DNA from: Sambucus nigra
Taxonomy: Eukaryota > Streptophyta > Magnoliopsida > Dipsacales > Adoxaceae
NCBI GenBank assembly: GCA_949130495.1
Contig: OX422220.1
Span: forward strand, 9,851,001-9,915,000
Length of the DNA: 64,000 nt
Reading direction: 5' to 3'
This document shows positions 32,241 to 45,698 of this stretch, piece after piece. A program made the position numbers and the translations under genes. The notes under the pieces were generated by a model. It ran no database searches. It saw only the letters and a program-made list of their open reading frames with translations, and was not told the origin of the DNA. Every line of letters starts with the position of its first letter. Position 1 is the stretch's first letter.

Positions 32241-33940
32241 CTTCTTCTTCTTTGAGTGGCCTTTGAATTGTGTTTGATATTGTTCACACAAACTTGAGCT
32301 TATACTTTATTTCAATTTTTTGGGTATAATATTTTTTCTAAATTAACCACCTATTTCACAAATAATATTTTAATATTAGAGAGATTCAAACCACTTTAAG
32401 TCTCTTTAATTATCAATCTTTTGATCTAAATTATTATTATCCTAAATACCGAGATACAAACATCTTTTATTTCCCTCTCTGAACAAAAGACATGGAAAAA
32501 CCAAACTCTACCATAACCTCTTTAAATTAATACTCGATAAATTAATAATCTCTTTTAAATAATAAAATCGTCTAGTCCCGACTCGAGACAAACGTGTTAT
32601 ATTAATAATCCCTATAAAATTATAAGATAATACATTTAAGATATTTCCTTATTGCATTCTATATGTCTCAAATATTCCATAAATTAATAATTAGTTAAAA
32701 AGTACATAATAGACTTACTACGAGTTTTTGTTAAAATATTAATCAAGAGTAGCTTATCTTTCGTTGAAATTCAAATCTAGTTGAATCATATCTAATTGTT
32801 TGTAATGTGCTTAAAAGTCCTAGGTTGTATTATCGTATTGTAACAAGAATTTTTGTAGTGTCATTGATGATTTGAGTGCTTATTGCATGAAACTAGTACA
32901 AAAGCTTGTGTATCATCATCAACTTCTTCATATTTCGGATGCCCTGTCATGTTGTTAATGATCTAATCTACGCTCAAAAGCTCCGTACTTTGTCGTTTTC
33001 AACGGGAAAATTCAATAGGTAGTTGACATCCATTTTATCACGGTACGCCAATTCATTGATTACGATCACCAAATCCTAAAAATTCTCGAGGGTCATGTTT
33101 TCCATGGATTATATTTTACAATGGCGAAAGCATTACACAATTGTCTTTGCTTGAACACCTACCATCCAAATTAAGGTTTCAAAGTTGAAATTCATTTGGA
33201 TAGGACAAGGTTGAAACTCGTGGGCTTAGACAACGAATTCAGAAGTGGGTCTAGTGCTAAGTTTGAGTAACTGCAACAATTGCTAGAATATAGCACATGG
33301 TAGAATTCGTGCGCTGCCTTGCCAGATTTTGAGATGCAGTCATGTAGGAAAGTTTGCAATAACTGTACCATAACCCTTGGTGCTTATTTTTTCAATTTCC
33401 CGAACCTAGGCTAGGAAATTGGGGTGTAATTACCATCTCAATTTGTATTTTTAGCTCTTGTAGGCTTGCATTCCAGGTAGAGTGATAGAGAGTGTGTTTG
33501 CCTTGGACAGATCTTGTGATGTGATTTCCTTTATTTTTTGAGTAAATAATATTATGGTTAAGGGTGTTTCCCTTTAAATTCATGTCTGAACTTTAAATTA
33601 CACTCATTGTATTGTCCACAACATCTTTGTGGTTTATCCTACTGGTTAGCTGGTTGTAGAGGCAACGACTCACTCGATAAGACTTAAAAATGGAAAATTT
33701 ACTCCCACACTCATCATCTCACATTTTAACTATTTCAAACTAACAATTTTTAGAGATCATCACATCTTTGATATTAGGGGTGTCTCTGATTCTTATATTT
33801 AATTTATTCTCCGCTTCCCCATCGTCTAATAATGGGTACAAAAAATCGTATTTTGCTATTTATTTTTTTCGCCATAGTTGTCCACTTAGGCTCCTTGTTC
33901 GTTGACAATTAATTTATTAAAAAAAGTCTAGTAATGACCA
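32241..33940. other. Spacer, no recognisable gene
   Basis: AT-rich. The part at 32900-33420 has more coding-like composition but both strands are full of stops and nothing recognisable emerges. Confidence 0.45.
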
Positions 33941-33943
33941 CCA

Positions 33944-34100
33944 AGCATGATAGCCTAGTGGCCAAGGCTCACTTCTAATGGTTTTGGTGAAATGAGAGAT
34001 CATGGGTTCGAACTCTCTTGGGAGTAATCCGATCCATGCCCATGCATCCCTTAACCCCCAACTTTTATTACTACGTCTGTAAGAGTATAGTATACACATC
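33944..34100 (+). repeat. tRNA-derived SINE
   Basis: Pol III box A tagcctagtggc (33951-33962) and box B ggttcgaactc (34005-34015), 42 bp apart, are followed by a non-tRNA body ending 'taagagtatagtatacacat'. Both boxes fit plant tRNA-derived SINE consensus. A tRNA gene itself is excluded because no acceptor stem or anticodon arm can be drawn. The minus-strand open frame across it is incidental. Confidence 0.72.
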
Positions 34101-35040
34101 GTTTATATTGTATTTATTCTGTTTGACATACACACACCATGAGTTATAGTTCCCAATTTGATCCGGGAATCTTTGACATTGAAGATCATGAAGATGGATT
34201 TCCATCAAACCTCATCCCGAGCCTTAACGTGAGATATGCCACTTAGGATGAAGGTAAATTGGACTTAGTTCCTGTGGTTAATAACATGCCTAATTTAACA
34301 AATATTTTAAAATAATAAACCTTGAGTGAGTTGGATTTGCCCTTCAAATGTGTAATATATTATTCATATATAATTATATTTTAAGAGTATGCATATTATG
34401 TATTTTGAAGGCTTGAAACTTAGATACATCAAGTTTCTCTCATGAAACAAAATACCCTAAAATATTTTATTTAAATATATTGGATTTTGGGTGATGACAA
34501 TTCAATATCAAATTCAAATACAAATTTCCAAAGTAAAATCACCCGTGCATAGATGATCAATTTATCTCTCACCAACCATTTTCAGAAATGTAAAATTGAC
34601 AAATCACTAATGTTGTGTCAAGTTTAAAGACTTAGCGTCACTAGGTAAGGCCAAAGTCTTGCATAGGTAATGCCTCAAGGAGGAAGATCAAGTAAAGCCC
34701 AAGTAAAGGGAATATCAACATCAAGTAAAGACCAAAGGAGTCTAACAAGCTTCAAGGGGGATCATGATCATCAACAAGAAAATCCTCAAAGAGGAAGATG
34801 AGAATGACTCAACAATGAAAACATTAATCATATATTCGCCAAGGATCATTGATGGAAGAAAATTAGTGGTTAAAATCATGTTCATCAAAGACTCAACAAT
34901 TCAACAAAAGTCCTCAAATAACTCTTGATGAGCATCAACACTTGGTACAACAATAGGAGTTCACACAATCACGACAAATGAGACTAATGCAACTTCAAGC
35001 ATCAATATCATCAACAAATAAAGGAGATAAAGTCCAACAA
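34101..35040. other. Spacer, no recognisable gene
   Basis: A/C-rich on the plus strand around 34640-35040 ('catcaa', 'tcaaca' motifs). No open frame of note. Confidence 0.45.
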
Positions 35041-35048
35041 ACTTGCCT

Positions 35049-35155
35049 TAATCAACAACTACACCAAAATGTGCTTTTAGTATCAAACTATTTTGTTTAT
35101 TACTAATACCGTTACTAATTTAGTATGATAGTAATTTTAGTTTGCAAATAAAAAA
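35049..35155 (+). mobile_element. CACTA-like transposon terminus (5' end), decayed
   Basis: Begins actacaccaaaatgtgc, close to CACTACACCA-type ends, followed by subterminal 'ttactaat' / 'agtaattttagt' motifs. The reverse complement of the block ending at 5116 is similar, so both may come from one family. Confidence 0.4.
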
Positions 35156-35894
35156 ATAAAAAAAGGAGAAACTTTGTTAACATTCTTACAAAACATGAGT
35201 ACCGGTGGGATTTTTCCCTCCTAATACTTCTCTCCCGAATGAAAAGCTACCCTAATTTTCAATTCCCCCCCAAAACAAAAAACCCAACTCACATCTCTCT
35301 TGCACCTCCTAGATTACCTCTCCCAAACGACATGTTGAAATGTGAGAATTGAAGATAGCAACTTGGAATCTTCAAGGCCACACACATCATACCTACGATG
35401 CTATAAGGGCTTCTCTCCTTCTCGACAATACCAAATTGTTTCTTGTTTTGTTTTAATTTTTATTGATTGAATCGGTGTTTGTCTGACTAAAATTCACAAT
35501 TTGTAAGAACAAGTAGAGTTGCAGAAATGATGATGAAATTTCATACTTGGTCGACAACATTGTTGAGGTATGTTTTTGACAATTTAACTTAACTACGAAA
35601 TTAGGGTTTTATGTGTCCAAGTCATTCTGTTAGTATTTGTGCAACTCACGCCCAAGACTTTTTTTTATTGTTTTGTTCTGAATCCAAGATCTATGGACCT
35701 AGACGCCCTCACAGAAAGAAACTTATGACCTCCAAGTCCCTCTTTTTTTCTCACTTCAGTTCCCTTAAGTCCGGTCTCGGAGTTGTCCGACCCGATCGAT
35801 GTGTGTGTTTAGTTAGTATTTCTTGTTGCTCATTGAATGCATGAATGAACTAGTTTAGTTCTTTTTTTTAACCTCAATTGTAAACTGGTTTGTA

Positions 35895-36086
35895 CATGGT
35901 TTTCAATATCGGTAGATACCGTTACGTATCCCCGATTCATAACGGATTTTCGACTCACCAAACCCGTTGCGTATCCTGTTACGGGGCTATCGACAAATCC
36001 GAGGTTGACATGTGTCGGACACTCTCGATAACTTTACGCCGTTACCGTTTCCGTTACGTATCCCCAAATAGATATTTAAAACCATG
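35895..36086. mobile_element. Short MITE-like element with imperfect terminal inverted repeats
   Basis: The left end catggttttcaatat and the right end atatttaaaaccatg are inverted copies with one mismatch over 15 bp. The interior contains three near-copies of 'cgttacgtatcc'. Flanking 8-mers ggtttgta and tttttata match at 5 of 8 positions, too weak to prove a duplication. Confidence 0.5.
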
Positions 36087-36089
36087 TTT

Positions 36090-37645
36090 TTATATGTGGT
36101 AGATGACGGTTTTTGCGTTCTCAAAGTAATATATAATCTCGAACAAGAGCGATAGTGCATTTGAGATAGAGAGGAGGTTGATTGATGTTAGTGGTACGTA
36201 TGGGGGATGAGATCTAGGGATAGGAGAGGAATAAGCTGGATCTGATGTTGATTTTGGGGTCTCGAAGTTGGGCGAGAGCTCCGGGTTTGAGGTAGCAGAG
36301 ATAGCCTACTTGGTGTTTGTTGGTGGGTTGTGTACGGGATCGGCGGTTCATGTTCACGTTGAATGTTGTTTAAGAGTAATGGGCAGAGAGAAAGTGGGGA
36401 TGGAGAAAGGTTTTTAGACGTATTGAGAACTTGGAATGAAAGTTCCAATTTGTCTGTGAATGTGATCAATAATGAACTTATCTTGAAATAGCTCTCTCGC
36501 TCTTTATTTCAATTGGGGCATTAAAGATTGTCATGTTTGATTGTTGTTCTGTAATGTCTTATTCGAGCTTTTTGTCTGTAGCCTTTGAGTTTGGCTGAAC
36601 TAACGACCCGAATAACTTTATTTGTTGGGTTCCCAAATGGGCCAAACTGTTTGATATTTGTTTTTCTTTGTTGTTCAATACTATAATCACGTCTTTATAT
36701 TTTTTATTTCTTCCGTTTATTCTTTTGTGATAGTTCTATGATTTGGGGTTTGAATTGTTCCTTTTTTATGTTATAGTAGGTTTGAAATATTAAGTATAGC
36801 AAATGTTGCGTTAGAGCCGGAGCGAAGTTGCACCAGGAAAGAGGAAATATTGAATCGAAATGACATTTTATCCTTATAATAAGAGAACGAATTCTTCTCA
36901 ACAGTTTCACCTGGTTTGTCTTCTTAGACCCTTATTATCTATCCACTTAGTTAATATCATTTTATTAATTTTATGTATTGTTAGTTTGATAATTTGATAC
37001 TGATGTCTTCGAAAGTGTCACATTCTTGGGTTCAATTCCATTTTATGTTCTTGCGTTTTCCTAGTGCTGGCTTTTGCTATGTTGTGTAAATTTTGGTACA
37101 TCCCAGATTTAAAGAATCTGAATAGAGAAAAGTAACTATATGCATATTGTGTTGATACGAGAGAAGATTGTTGACTTGCCTAATCAATGTACATGCATAA
37201 GTGTAGTGAGACCCACCTCTGTTAATTTGACTAGTGCACATCCATTTATGCTTGATTACAAATTTATAATCCAATACATGTTGGCACCAGTACATTCTCC
37301 GTAAATGAGTTTAGCATACGCCCAGTCGTTGGAACTTTTGATATCCGACCTAACCATTGTTTGGCTTTGTTATTTATACTTATGACTTGCATTTGTTTTG
37401 ACAGTTAAATGTCTTAGCTATCACATAAACCATTATTGTTCTATGTATATATATAGTGAGGCCCATAAAACATTTTAATTTGGATTCCAATATGTTTGGG
37501 ATCGACCATATTTGATGAATGAAACGATGTTGGTTAGCATATGAATCTGCCACCCTTTTTGAGGAAAACGTTTACTTACTGTTAAATAAATGATGGGTTT
37601 TATCTGAACAAGTATACCGGTGCATTTTTATAGTTTCTCAAATCT

Positions 37646-37678
<33 letters not shown>

Positions 37679-38730
37679 TGCTATATATGATAGGTTTTTT
37701 GTCTTAGCATATGGTATTATCTCAAATACTATTATCTAGAATAGTAGTGATGGTAATATTATCCTGAAATTAGGTATATTACAAATTTGGGTTGCATTTT
37801 AGTTAAATATCACGTTTATTTTTGGGTACTTGAATGTGATATGTATAAATATATTGAATTGCATAAGTTTTGTTGTAGCACGGGCGTATAGCTGCTATGG
37901 CTACTCTCCCCACTCAAAAACCAATTTATTGGTAACGTTAAGAACAAAAAGAAAACCTCTGGTATACATCAATTCTTCCTTCCTGTATTTCCAAATAAAT
38001 TGGTAAATAAATGCTAAAGAAATAATTAAAACAGTGAATATTTATTATAATCTTGATTTCCCTTGATGAATTTTAACAAATTGATTTGTTCTAGCATTTT
38101 TAAGTGAGTTAATAAAACCTCAAACCTTACCTTTGAAAGTCATTTGGTCCATTATATCTCTGGATATTGCATCTTGCCACGCGCCCATAGTCGGTAATAT
38201 GTTTCAATCAGTCTTTTCCCTAAAAGCATCTTGCCATTGCCCGCGTGCGCATCTTTCCATGTCGTGTTTTGTAAAAAAACAACCCAATCACAAGAATAGG
38301 CACCCCTAGAAGTGGTAACCCTAAAAGAAATACTGGTAAAAGATTCAACCAACCTTTTCCCGAAGGATCTAGCTTAGTTGTAAAGCGAAAAAAACAATAT
38401 TACGTTAGTGGGAGATATATTTATCAGCAGAACAGACATATTGGGTCTTAACGCAAGAACTGGTCCTTGCACCACTGCTGTTTCAACGAAATGAGAATTG
38501 ATATATACAAAGTTTGTCAAACTAATATACTGACTCAAACACTATTGCAAAACTTAATTTATTTATCAACTATGCGTCTTAGTGAGGTTACTCAAACACA
38601 AACAAACTTGAAGTGTGTAAAAAGAGTATGAAGCCCTGAATTCTGAAATCCAAACAACATAAAACAACTGAATGCACTAGGTTCAGAGTCTCCATACATA
38701 TTATCCTCTTTTTAATCTGTTATTTTAGAA
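36090..38730. other. Spacer with a TA microsatellite
   Basis: No gene recognised. A (TA)n run lies at 37649-37676. The minus-strand open frame 36188-36469 is Pro/Leu/Ser-rich, follows a CT-biased strand, and matches no family I know. Confidence 0.45.
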
Positions 38731-38734
38731 AGGG

Positions 38735-39034
38735 ATGAAAATAATTTGGTTTCTTTAGTCACATTATCATCATAATCCAATTAAATTACTTTCTCCAGTC
38801 ACATTATTTTGCTTCTCTGTGTGTTATCTGTACGCAGTGTGTGAGAGCGAGTGTGTGTGTGGAGTGCGTATGTGAGAGAGTGATGAAATTTTTTTTGCTT
38901 TCTTTAGTCACATTATCATCATAATCCAATTAAATTACTTTCTCCAGTCACATTATTTTTCTTCTCTGTGTGTTATCTGTACGCAGTGTGTGAGAGAGAG
39001 TGTGTGTGTGGAGTGCGTATGTGAGAGAGTGTGT
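38735..39034. repeat. Two-copy tandem duplication, ~149-bp period
   Basis: The block starting 'tctttagtcacattatcat' at 38752 recurs at 38901 and stays almost identical through 'tctgtgtgttatctgtacgc' and 'ggagtgcgtatgtgagagag'. I see only a few base differences. The second copy runs into a GT/GA-rich tract to ~39140, from which a spurious Ser/His/Thr frame arises on the minus strand. Confidence 0.92.
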
Positions 39035-39140
39035 GTGTGTGTTTGAGAGAGTGTGTGCTTGTGTGAGAGTGTGTTTGTGTGAGAGTGTGTTTGTGTGTGT
39101 GAGAGAGAGTATGTGTGTGGGAGAGAGAGTGTATGTGTAA

Positions 39141-40080
39141 GATTTATGTGAGGGTATTTTTGTCTCATTACAAAAGTAAGCTAAAAATCTCGAGAATATA
39201 GGATTCCCTCCATTTTAGAGGGGAAAGGAGAATTCCAATTTTGTAGGAATTCTAAATTTCAGGAATTTTAAGTTCTCCCAAATTTCTAACCAAACATTAT
39301 AATTCTAGATGAGTAGGATTCTAAATTCCAAAATCCTAAATTCTCTACCCAAACCTTGAACCAAACGAACCCTAGATGTTCATATTAATATTAAACCTCT
39401 TTTTAACAAATTTGGAACCTTAGGAGCGATTTTCAATTCGCACCCCCATTTGTTTTCAATTAGAACCCATAGCTAAAATTGCTTACCCCACCCATTCCTT
39501 CCCCAAATCAGATCATTTGGAAGCTTTACAAGATATCAATCTAAGTCATCTCTACTCTTCATCTTGATAAGTTGTCTTGCTTGTATTGTTGACTTTACTT
39601 GGTTTCTATGGTTAGATTTTGGGTATTTTTGCTACATTCGTCTTGATTTTCTTTGCTTGATATATGTCAATGATGGAAGAGTTTCTTCTTATCTTAAGAC
39701 TATACTCATGCTTTACAGTAGTTTTTGACAAGTTAGCATTTTTTTTTTTATTATCCCATTTATTTGGTATATCTACCCTTAGTTTGAATACGTGATTGTT
39801 TGTGGAATTCAAGAAAAGATTCAACGATTGTTTCTACTGTTAAAATACTTTTTTGAATCCTCGTAGCTCTTACAATCAGGCTGTGTGTAATTTCGCTGAC
39901 GAGGAACAATGTACAAACACTTCTTTGAAAGAAATCTGGCTATGTTGGACAGAAATTTGCAAAATTCAAAATTTGCGATAACTGTCTTCGGACATTGACT
40001 AACTGAAGAGTTCAAGCTAACTACTCCAGATCTTGTAAAATCCAAGAAATGTTTATCTCTTCACGTACGTATTGATATAT
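39141..40080. other. Spacer; possible MITE end
   Basis: The sequence to ~39375 ends 'ccaaacgaaccctag', a phrase common at ends of plant MITEs of the 'gggttcgtttgg' type. No matching left end was located. The rest, to 40080, has no recognisable coding content although it lies where the missing 3' part of the OST1 gene would be expected. Confidence 0.35.
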
Positions 40081-41414
40081 CCATGTGCAGGTAAGTTATG
40101 CAAGTAGTGAACAAGAAGAAAAATACAGATGCCAATATCCATGGATCTGCAAGATGAAAATTGGAAGGAAGTGGTAGTAAACCTTGAAAGGAGAGTTTTG
40201 CTCAGGAACTGCATTTTTCATTTCTATAACCACCGTAGTCCTTCCAACAATATCAAGGTATGAATAGCTGGTCTCTAGATGTTCTTCATCTAAAAAAGGA
40301 ATCACGTCAGAAGGGTTTTTTGATCCCTCCGGCAGCATTGGTCAGCTTGTCTACAACTTTCTCATTAAGAGCGCATCCAAAACTGAAGTTCAGGTAGCGC
40401 CTACCATCAGGTGACTTGAAAAGGAGGTCTTCCAATGGTAGCACATATCCAATTATGAAAGTGGCTTTTCAGCCCATAAATAGAAGATACCTGTACGCAA
40501 ATGAGATGATGAAATATTCCCTATTTGGTCCCAGTAATAGACAGAGTTCACCTTTGGGGGGTAGTTTTGCAAGAAGATGCTTGAATGAAAGATACACCAC
40601 TAAGAGATGGTCGAGACTGATATTCAACCCTTGAGAAAACGCCTTTGTGTCGAGCACCAGCTTGAATCACCGTGTAATGCTCTGTAATCTGAAGGATTCC
40701 CCAGTGAGAAATTTCAACTTCACACACAAGTTCCTCAACAGTCGCAAGTGGATTGTTATTCTCAAAATGAACAATTATGGGAGAAAACAAATAAGGAGGG
40801 CGATCCTCATAAGACTCGTACTTTAGTTCTGTACCAGCATGGCCAGTAGGTTCCACTCTTGTGAAGGATTCCACCTTGCTACTTGGTGTCTTAAAACCTG
40901 TTATCTGATGTTTGATATGATACGGGGACAATATTAAAGCACTTTCATGGTAATGAACCAATTGAGACTCTGACCGGCTTTCTAGAGAGCGTGTCAGTGT
41001 ATAAAATACTTCCTAGTGTGATAGATTCACCTGTGTGCTCAATGGTTTGAGCAAAGATACAGAAAAGTATTTGGTTCCATTTGATGACTCAGGCAGATCA
41101 ATTGGGTTCGCATCAAGTGGCGGATACTATTTCTTCTACTTTCCAACAGTAGCTGCCTCTTTAAGCAGTGCGAGATGATCAACTTGTGTAGCTGGAAAAG
41201 CAAGAAGGATTGATGAAGTAGGAGATGTCCCAGTATTTTCAACCTTCAATGCCAGGTAAACCCCAACAAAGTGCGAAGTTTTGTCAATTCGGCGTTCAGC
41301 AGTGAGGATCTGGAGCTCCAGTGAAGCTGATTTAACAAATAGTGAGAAATGGGACAAAACGCAGAAAACTAGGGCTAGTTGAAGCTTAAGTTGAAGTCTC
41401 CCCAGAGCTTCCAT
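40081..41414 (-). pseudogene. OST1: Pseudogene of oligosaccharyltransferase subunit 1 (ribophorin I)
   Basis: The minus strand starts with ATG at 41414, a hydrophobic signal peptide (LALVFCVLSHFSLFVKSAS), then LTAERRIDKTSHFVGVYLAL, ESQLVHYHESALILSPYHI, SPIIVHFENNNPLATVEEL, EISHWGILQITEHYTV, GARHKGVFSRVEYQS, KVNSVYYWDQIGNISSSHLR, ATFIIGYVLPLEDLLF, LPEGSKNPSDVIPF and SYSYLDIVGRTTVVI. These are collinear with plant ribophorin I, a membrane subunit of the ER complex that N-glycosylates proteins. Lesions include two stops right after TVGK, small insertions near 41000-41040, loss of a few codons near 40985, a deletion and stop at ~40475-40490, and frameshifts at ~40350 and ~40150. The last ~25% of the family's ~600 residues is absent. 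No introns interrupt this stretch, suggesting a processed copy, although a donor-like gtacgt follows the last matching codon. Confidence 0.9.
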
Positions 41415-44400
41415 GGTAGAGTATCAGATTGACGAACGAAAATAGGTGCTTGTGGTGTGAAATACCAGATAAAAAGTAAAAAAAATCAAATTCTTGTCAT
41501 ATTTTTACTTAGGAACGAGGGTAAATAAGCTTCCAAAATTTGGCAAATGACGGAAATTTGAGACCGAATTCATTGTACTAAAACTTTGAGTTTTTGAGGT
41601 GGCTCTTATAATGTATTTTTTTCTTTTAATCTGAAACCGGTAAATTGTTTAATTAGTCAACTGTTTAGTATGGCCAAGATATTCTTAGGAGTTGTAACAA
41701 AAAAAAAAAATGAGTTCAGATCCTATTGGTAGCTTAATGAGCAAAGATTAATAAAGACCCTTTATATAAGCTAGCAATTTCTCTTCTTTTTTTGAATTTT
41801 TCTTCACACTATGCTATTGAATTGTGGAGTTAAAAGTCATAATCATTTTTGTTGCAGGGCTATGAGAGTCTAGAGCCTATCATACACATTTATATGTAAT
41901 GTGTTGTGTGGGAGTAAAAATGTGCTTCCTTTCCTGACTTTTTGATGTTCACAATCTTATGTTGCATGAATACCTAAGTTTTAGATGTATTGTAAATTGT
42001 TGTGTGTTGTAGTTGGAGTCCTCTCAAAAGGAAACTTGGTTTGGTTATTGATTATATTAGGAATTTCTCAAAGATTTCAATTGTAATTTTGGTCCTCTTT
42101 ATGAATTGTATGAGACTTAATTGAATTTGGGATGATTTAGGTCCAGTAGGATAGTTATGTGACTACTTGATTGAAGACCATAATTGCCTAACCTTTGTCT
42201 GTTCTCATTTTTCATACTTGAACTTAATTTGTGGGTAAATTTGGTAAATGACTGTACGTACTTTGAAATTTGTGGGTTATTATTTGACTATCCTTTCTGC
42301 AAATTTTATTCATAGTTCTTGAATTAGGTTTGTTAACCACGGATACAACAAACTAATCAGTTGTTTTAAATAAGATGTTTTTAAAGGAGACACCAACTTT
42401 AAACTTCATACAGATGTAAACTTTTGTACTGTTGATTAGAATGGTGTTACAAAACCTTAATTGTGCTTTATTTCTGCAAGGTAAAACTTTATTCCATTGC
42501 AATCGGTGGACACGTGTGATGAGGATATAGATTTCTCAATTAGAAATATATGTGCATATTGATACTCCACCTAAGTAAAGATTCCCATGTCTTTGTAGTC
42601 ATTGATGAGGATTACTTCATGAACTATTTAATAATGCCTTCAAGTTTCACTCTTTTTCCAAATACCATAAAAATGCAATATTGATCCATTTTTGCTTTAT
42701 GGTTTTGACATTCGATAGTTTCATTTGACAATTTTTGCTGTAATTTTTTTTATGCAAGTATTGCTATTCTTACAATATTTGTAAAAAAGAAAAAGAGAAA
42801 AAAATAACCAAAAGCTAAGGTATTATTGACGTTAGTGGATTGCTCAAGATTGCTTATTTGGCATTTTGTTTTCAGTTTGATTGTTCACATGAATAATTCA
42901 TTAAATTGGAGTTGAATGATACCTGAATATTTTGTAGGTATGAAAAGTATTGAGATTACCAAAATTTACAGTTACAAAAATCTTGCTGAAGTGAATTTTT
43001 GTTGATTTTTCTGAACTGGTTGGGTGAGTGAGGATTGAGCAAGTCTCTAAGGTCAGTATCAACTTCCAATATAACCTTTATAAGATATTCACATATATTT
43101 TTCCTTTATTTTTCATCATAGAGATAAAACGTCCTGAAGGTACAAACCTATGGCTTTTAATTACATTGGTTTGGTTTTAAATTGAGACAGTCTCATTTTG
43201 GTACAAATCTAATATTTATTTTTTATACCAGGTTTAAAACATTTCAATATGAAGGTGGGCATACCATAAATTGATGTCTATAATAGAGGGATGACCAACT
43301 ATTTCAAGATAACTACACCAAGATATTTCCCCCCAAGAAATACTCCAATTATAACTAGATTTCAACCATCCCATCCACCAAATGGTTGTGGCGTTTTGAA
43401 TGTGTACTACGATCATAATTTTGTTTTGTACTTTGATATACTATCAATGTGACCCTTTTTGTCCCCTGTTTCACGAAAATCATAATTAAGAGATGTATAC
43501 AAACTAGAAAAATAAAAAAACAGTAAGGGAACTGAAAAAATAACACAAGCATGTATTGAAAAGTGCTTGTGGAAGAACATGCATATGCTTCTAACTTGTA
43601 TTTACATTTGTTAGTGATTATTCATCAGTTAGATGTGGCATATATTCATAGCCTATGTCTTTGGTATTTTCTTTGTAGGTACATAGTGGAAATATATAGC
43701 GTTAAATGAGTACATTTGGTGTAACTTTTGTTGATTTTACGTTGGACTGGGAATTTTACTTCACCGTGGAACATTGTTCTGTTTCCTGGTAATTTGTAGT
43801 TTATATGTGATATAAAAATAATAGCAGTATTGTTATTAATTAATATATTTCTGAAATTGATTATGAATCAAAATGCTATTAGTAAAGTAGCCAAATATTC
43901 CACAAATTAGCTGGTTACAAAGTCCATCTATATCATTCTAGCCCCTAAGGCGCATTTTCATGTTATCTGTATGACTGTGTCTATTCAGTCCTTTGATTTA
44001 GAGGAAAAACAAAGTATTAGCTAACTAAATTGCATACTACACTTCTTGTGCCACATTGACCCAATTAGGGATGATCTATTACTTCATCAATTTAACATGT
44101 GGTCATGCTATTTGATATGGGACAACAGAAAAGGCTTCAATTAGTTCTGGATGTCCATGGCATACATTTTTTAGGTCTATGAATGCATGGCTTCTAATCA
44201 TTCATTAGCAATGTTATGTTTCCATTTGAGAAATTAATTGTGCTAGAAGAGTGGATGGAGTTGGGAAATGACCCGGGCAGATTGACTTGGGCAACGTTAA
44301 ATTAAACACTTGACTCCCTTCAATTATTTAAATAGATTACACTTGACTTGGACCCAGACGAGAATAGTAAACTGATAAGGGCAACCGCGGAGGGAACTGC

Positions 44401-45540
44401 ATTTTGCCAATACACTGCTAAAAGTATTGGATGGACAAGAGTGCAGGCTTGATTCAAAATACTCAAGGATTTTCAAGAAAAAAAATAATGTACCAATCAT
44501 ATTGATAGGGAATAGACTCACGAGTGAGATGAAAAATAATCCCTACCGAGTAAATATAAAATACTGACTTAATCACACCACAGACATTGTTAGAGTAAAT
44601 GGCTGCTGCAATTCTCAATGTACACCAATTTTTTTATGTTCCCCTTCAATAGAAAATATTTTTTAGGATTCAATTATAATTCTAAGTGTGTTTACCTGAT
44701 GGATTTCTAGTTGAATCCTTAAAAAAATTAAAACATGGTAACTATTACATCATCTGGTATCAGTTTCAACAAGTAGAATTCCAATACATGAATAAATCTC
44801 GATTTTTTGAAAAGGTACCTTTCATTTGATTTGGATGTACCCAGTAGAAACTGATTCAAAACCAGAGCTTTTACTCTAGATAAATTCCAGACATTATTTT
44901 TTGCAAAATATAATGTCAAACAATATTTCTTTACATCATGTCAGGCTTGTTAATTAATTTTATACCAGTTGTGTAGTTATATGGATTTTCCTCTTTAAAC
45001 TCACATGTATGAAGCTATCACTCAAATGGATTCTACAGTTCCTAACAACAGCTAAGCTAATATATTGAAAGCCAGCAGGAAATCAATTTCAAACAGCAGC
45101 CAAGTTAAGACTTGCATATATTTAGATTTTATATTAGATTATACCTTAAAATTCACTGAAAACAGTAAATCACCTTCGCTTTATTTGGTTGGATTCTTGT
45201 ATATTACTAATATTCAATTAAAGAGCTTAGTCGTTTTTGTTTCTTTGGCTGCATTATGTTTGTGATCGAGAAAACTTGAGAAAATAATAGAACACAAATT
45301 ACTGATCTTATATTTTAATGTTCATTTGTATGTTATCCGTTATGTTGTCTTCCTAAAATTGAGAAACTCACAACTGAGTGAAACGATTGTGATAGGCTAA
45401 GTTGAGGAAAAGTTTTGTATTATGGGTCCTAATTATGAATGGAATATCTATTACTAGGAAGTTAAATTTTTTCAAATATTCCTATCTACCAGCACTGGAA
45501 TAAAAAAGGAAAAGGTGTCCTAATTATTGGTATAGTTTTT
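41415..45540. other. AT-rich spacer, possibly intronic remnants
   Basis: No reading frame or repeat boundary could be supported. Several acceptor-like tracts ending 'gcag' or 'gtag' on the plus strand (e.g. 41852-41857) are followed by only short open stretches. Confidence 0.4.
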
Positions 45541-45555
45541 ATTTTCTAAATGCAG

Positions 45556-45698
45556 AGTGAGAAACTTATAAAGCACTTGCCTAGAGTGCCTGCTGATTGG
45601 TCGAATGGAGATGTGAATTTTATGGAAAAGAGTCATTTATGCAATGGGTTATCCTTTCAATACGTTGATAGTGAAACAATTAAGTGTCATTCTAAGTA
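45556..45698 (+). pseudogene. Possible host-gene exon remnant, unrecognised
   Basis: After an acceptor-like 'ttctaaatgcag', the frame SEKLIKHLPRVPADWSNGDV is open for 47 codons up to a TAG. The amino-acid composition is protein-like and unlike surrounding AT-rich translations. I cannot assign a family. It may belong with the two exon-like blocks at 47320 and 47648 on the same strand. Confidence 0.3.

Noticed and set aside
33944..34020. Considered as a tRNA gene because of clear box A and box B
   Set aside because: No acceptor stem, anticodon arm or CCA-side complement; the body continues as a SINE.
38953..39168. Ser/His/Thr-rich minus-strand open frame
   Set aside because: A GT/GA microsatellite translation.
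40081..41414. Considered as an intact OST1 gene
   Set aside because: Multiple stops, frameshifts, internal deletions and the missing C-terminal quarter rule out an active gene.
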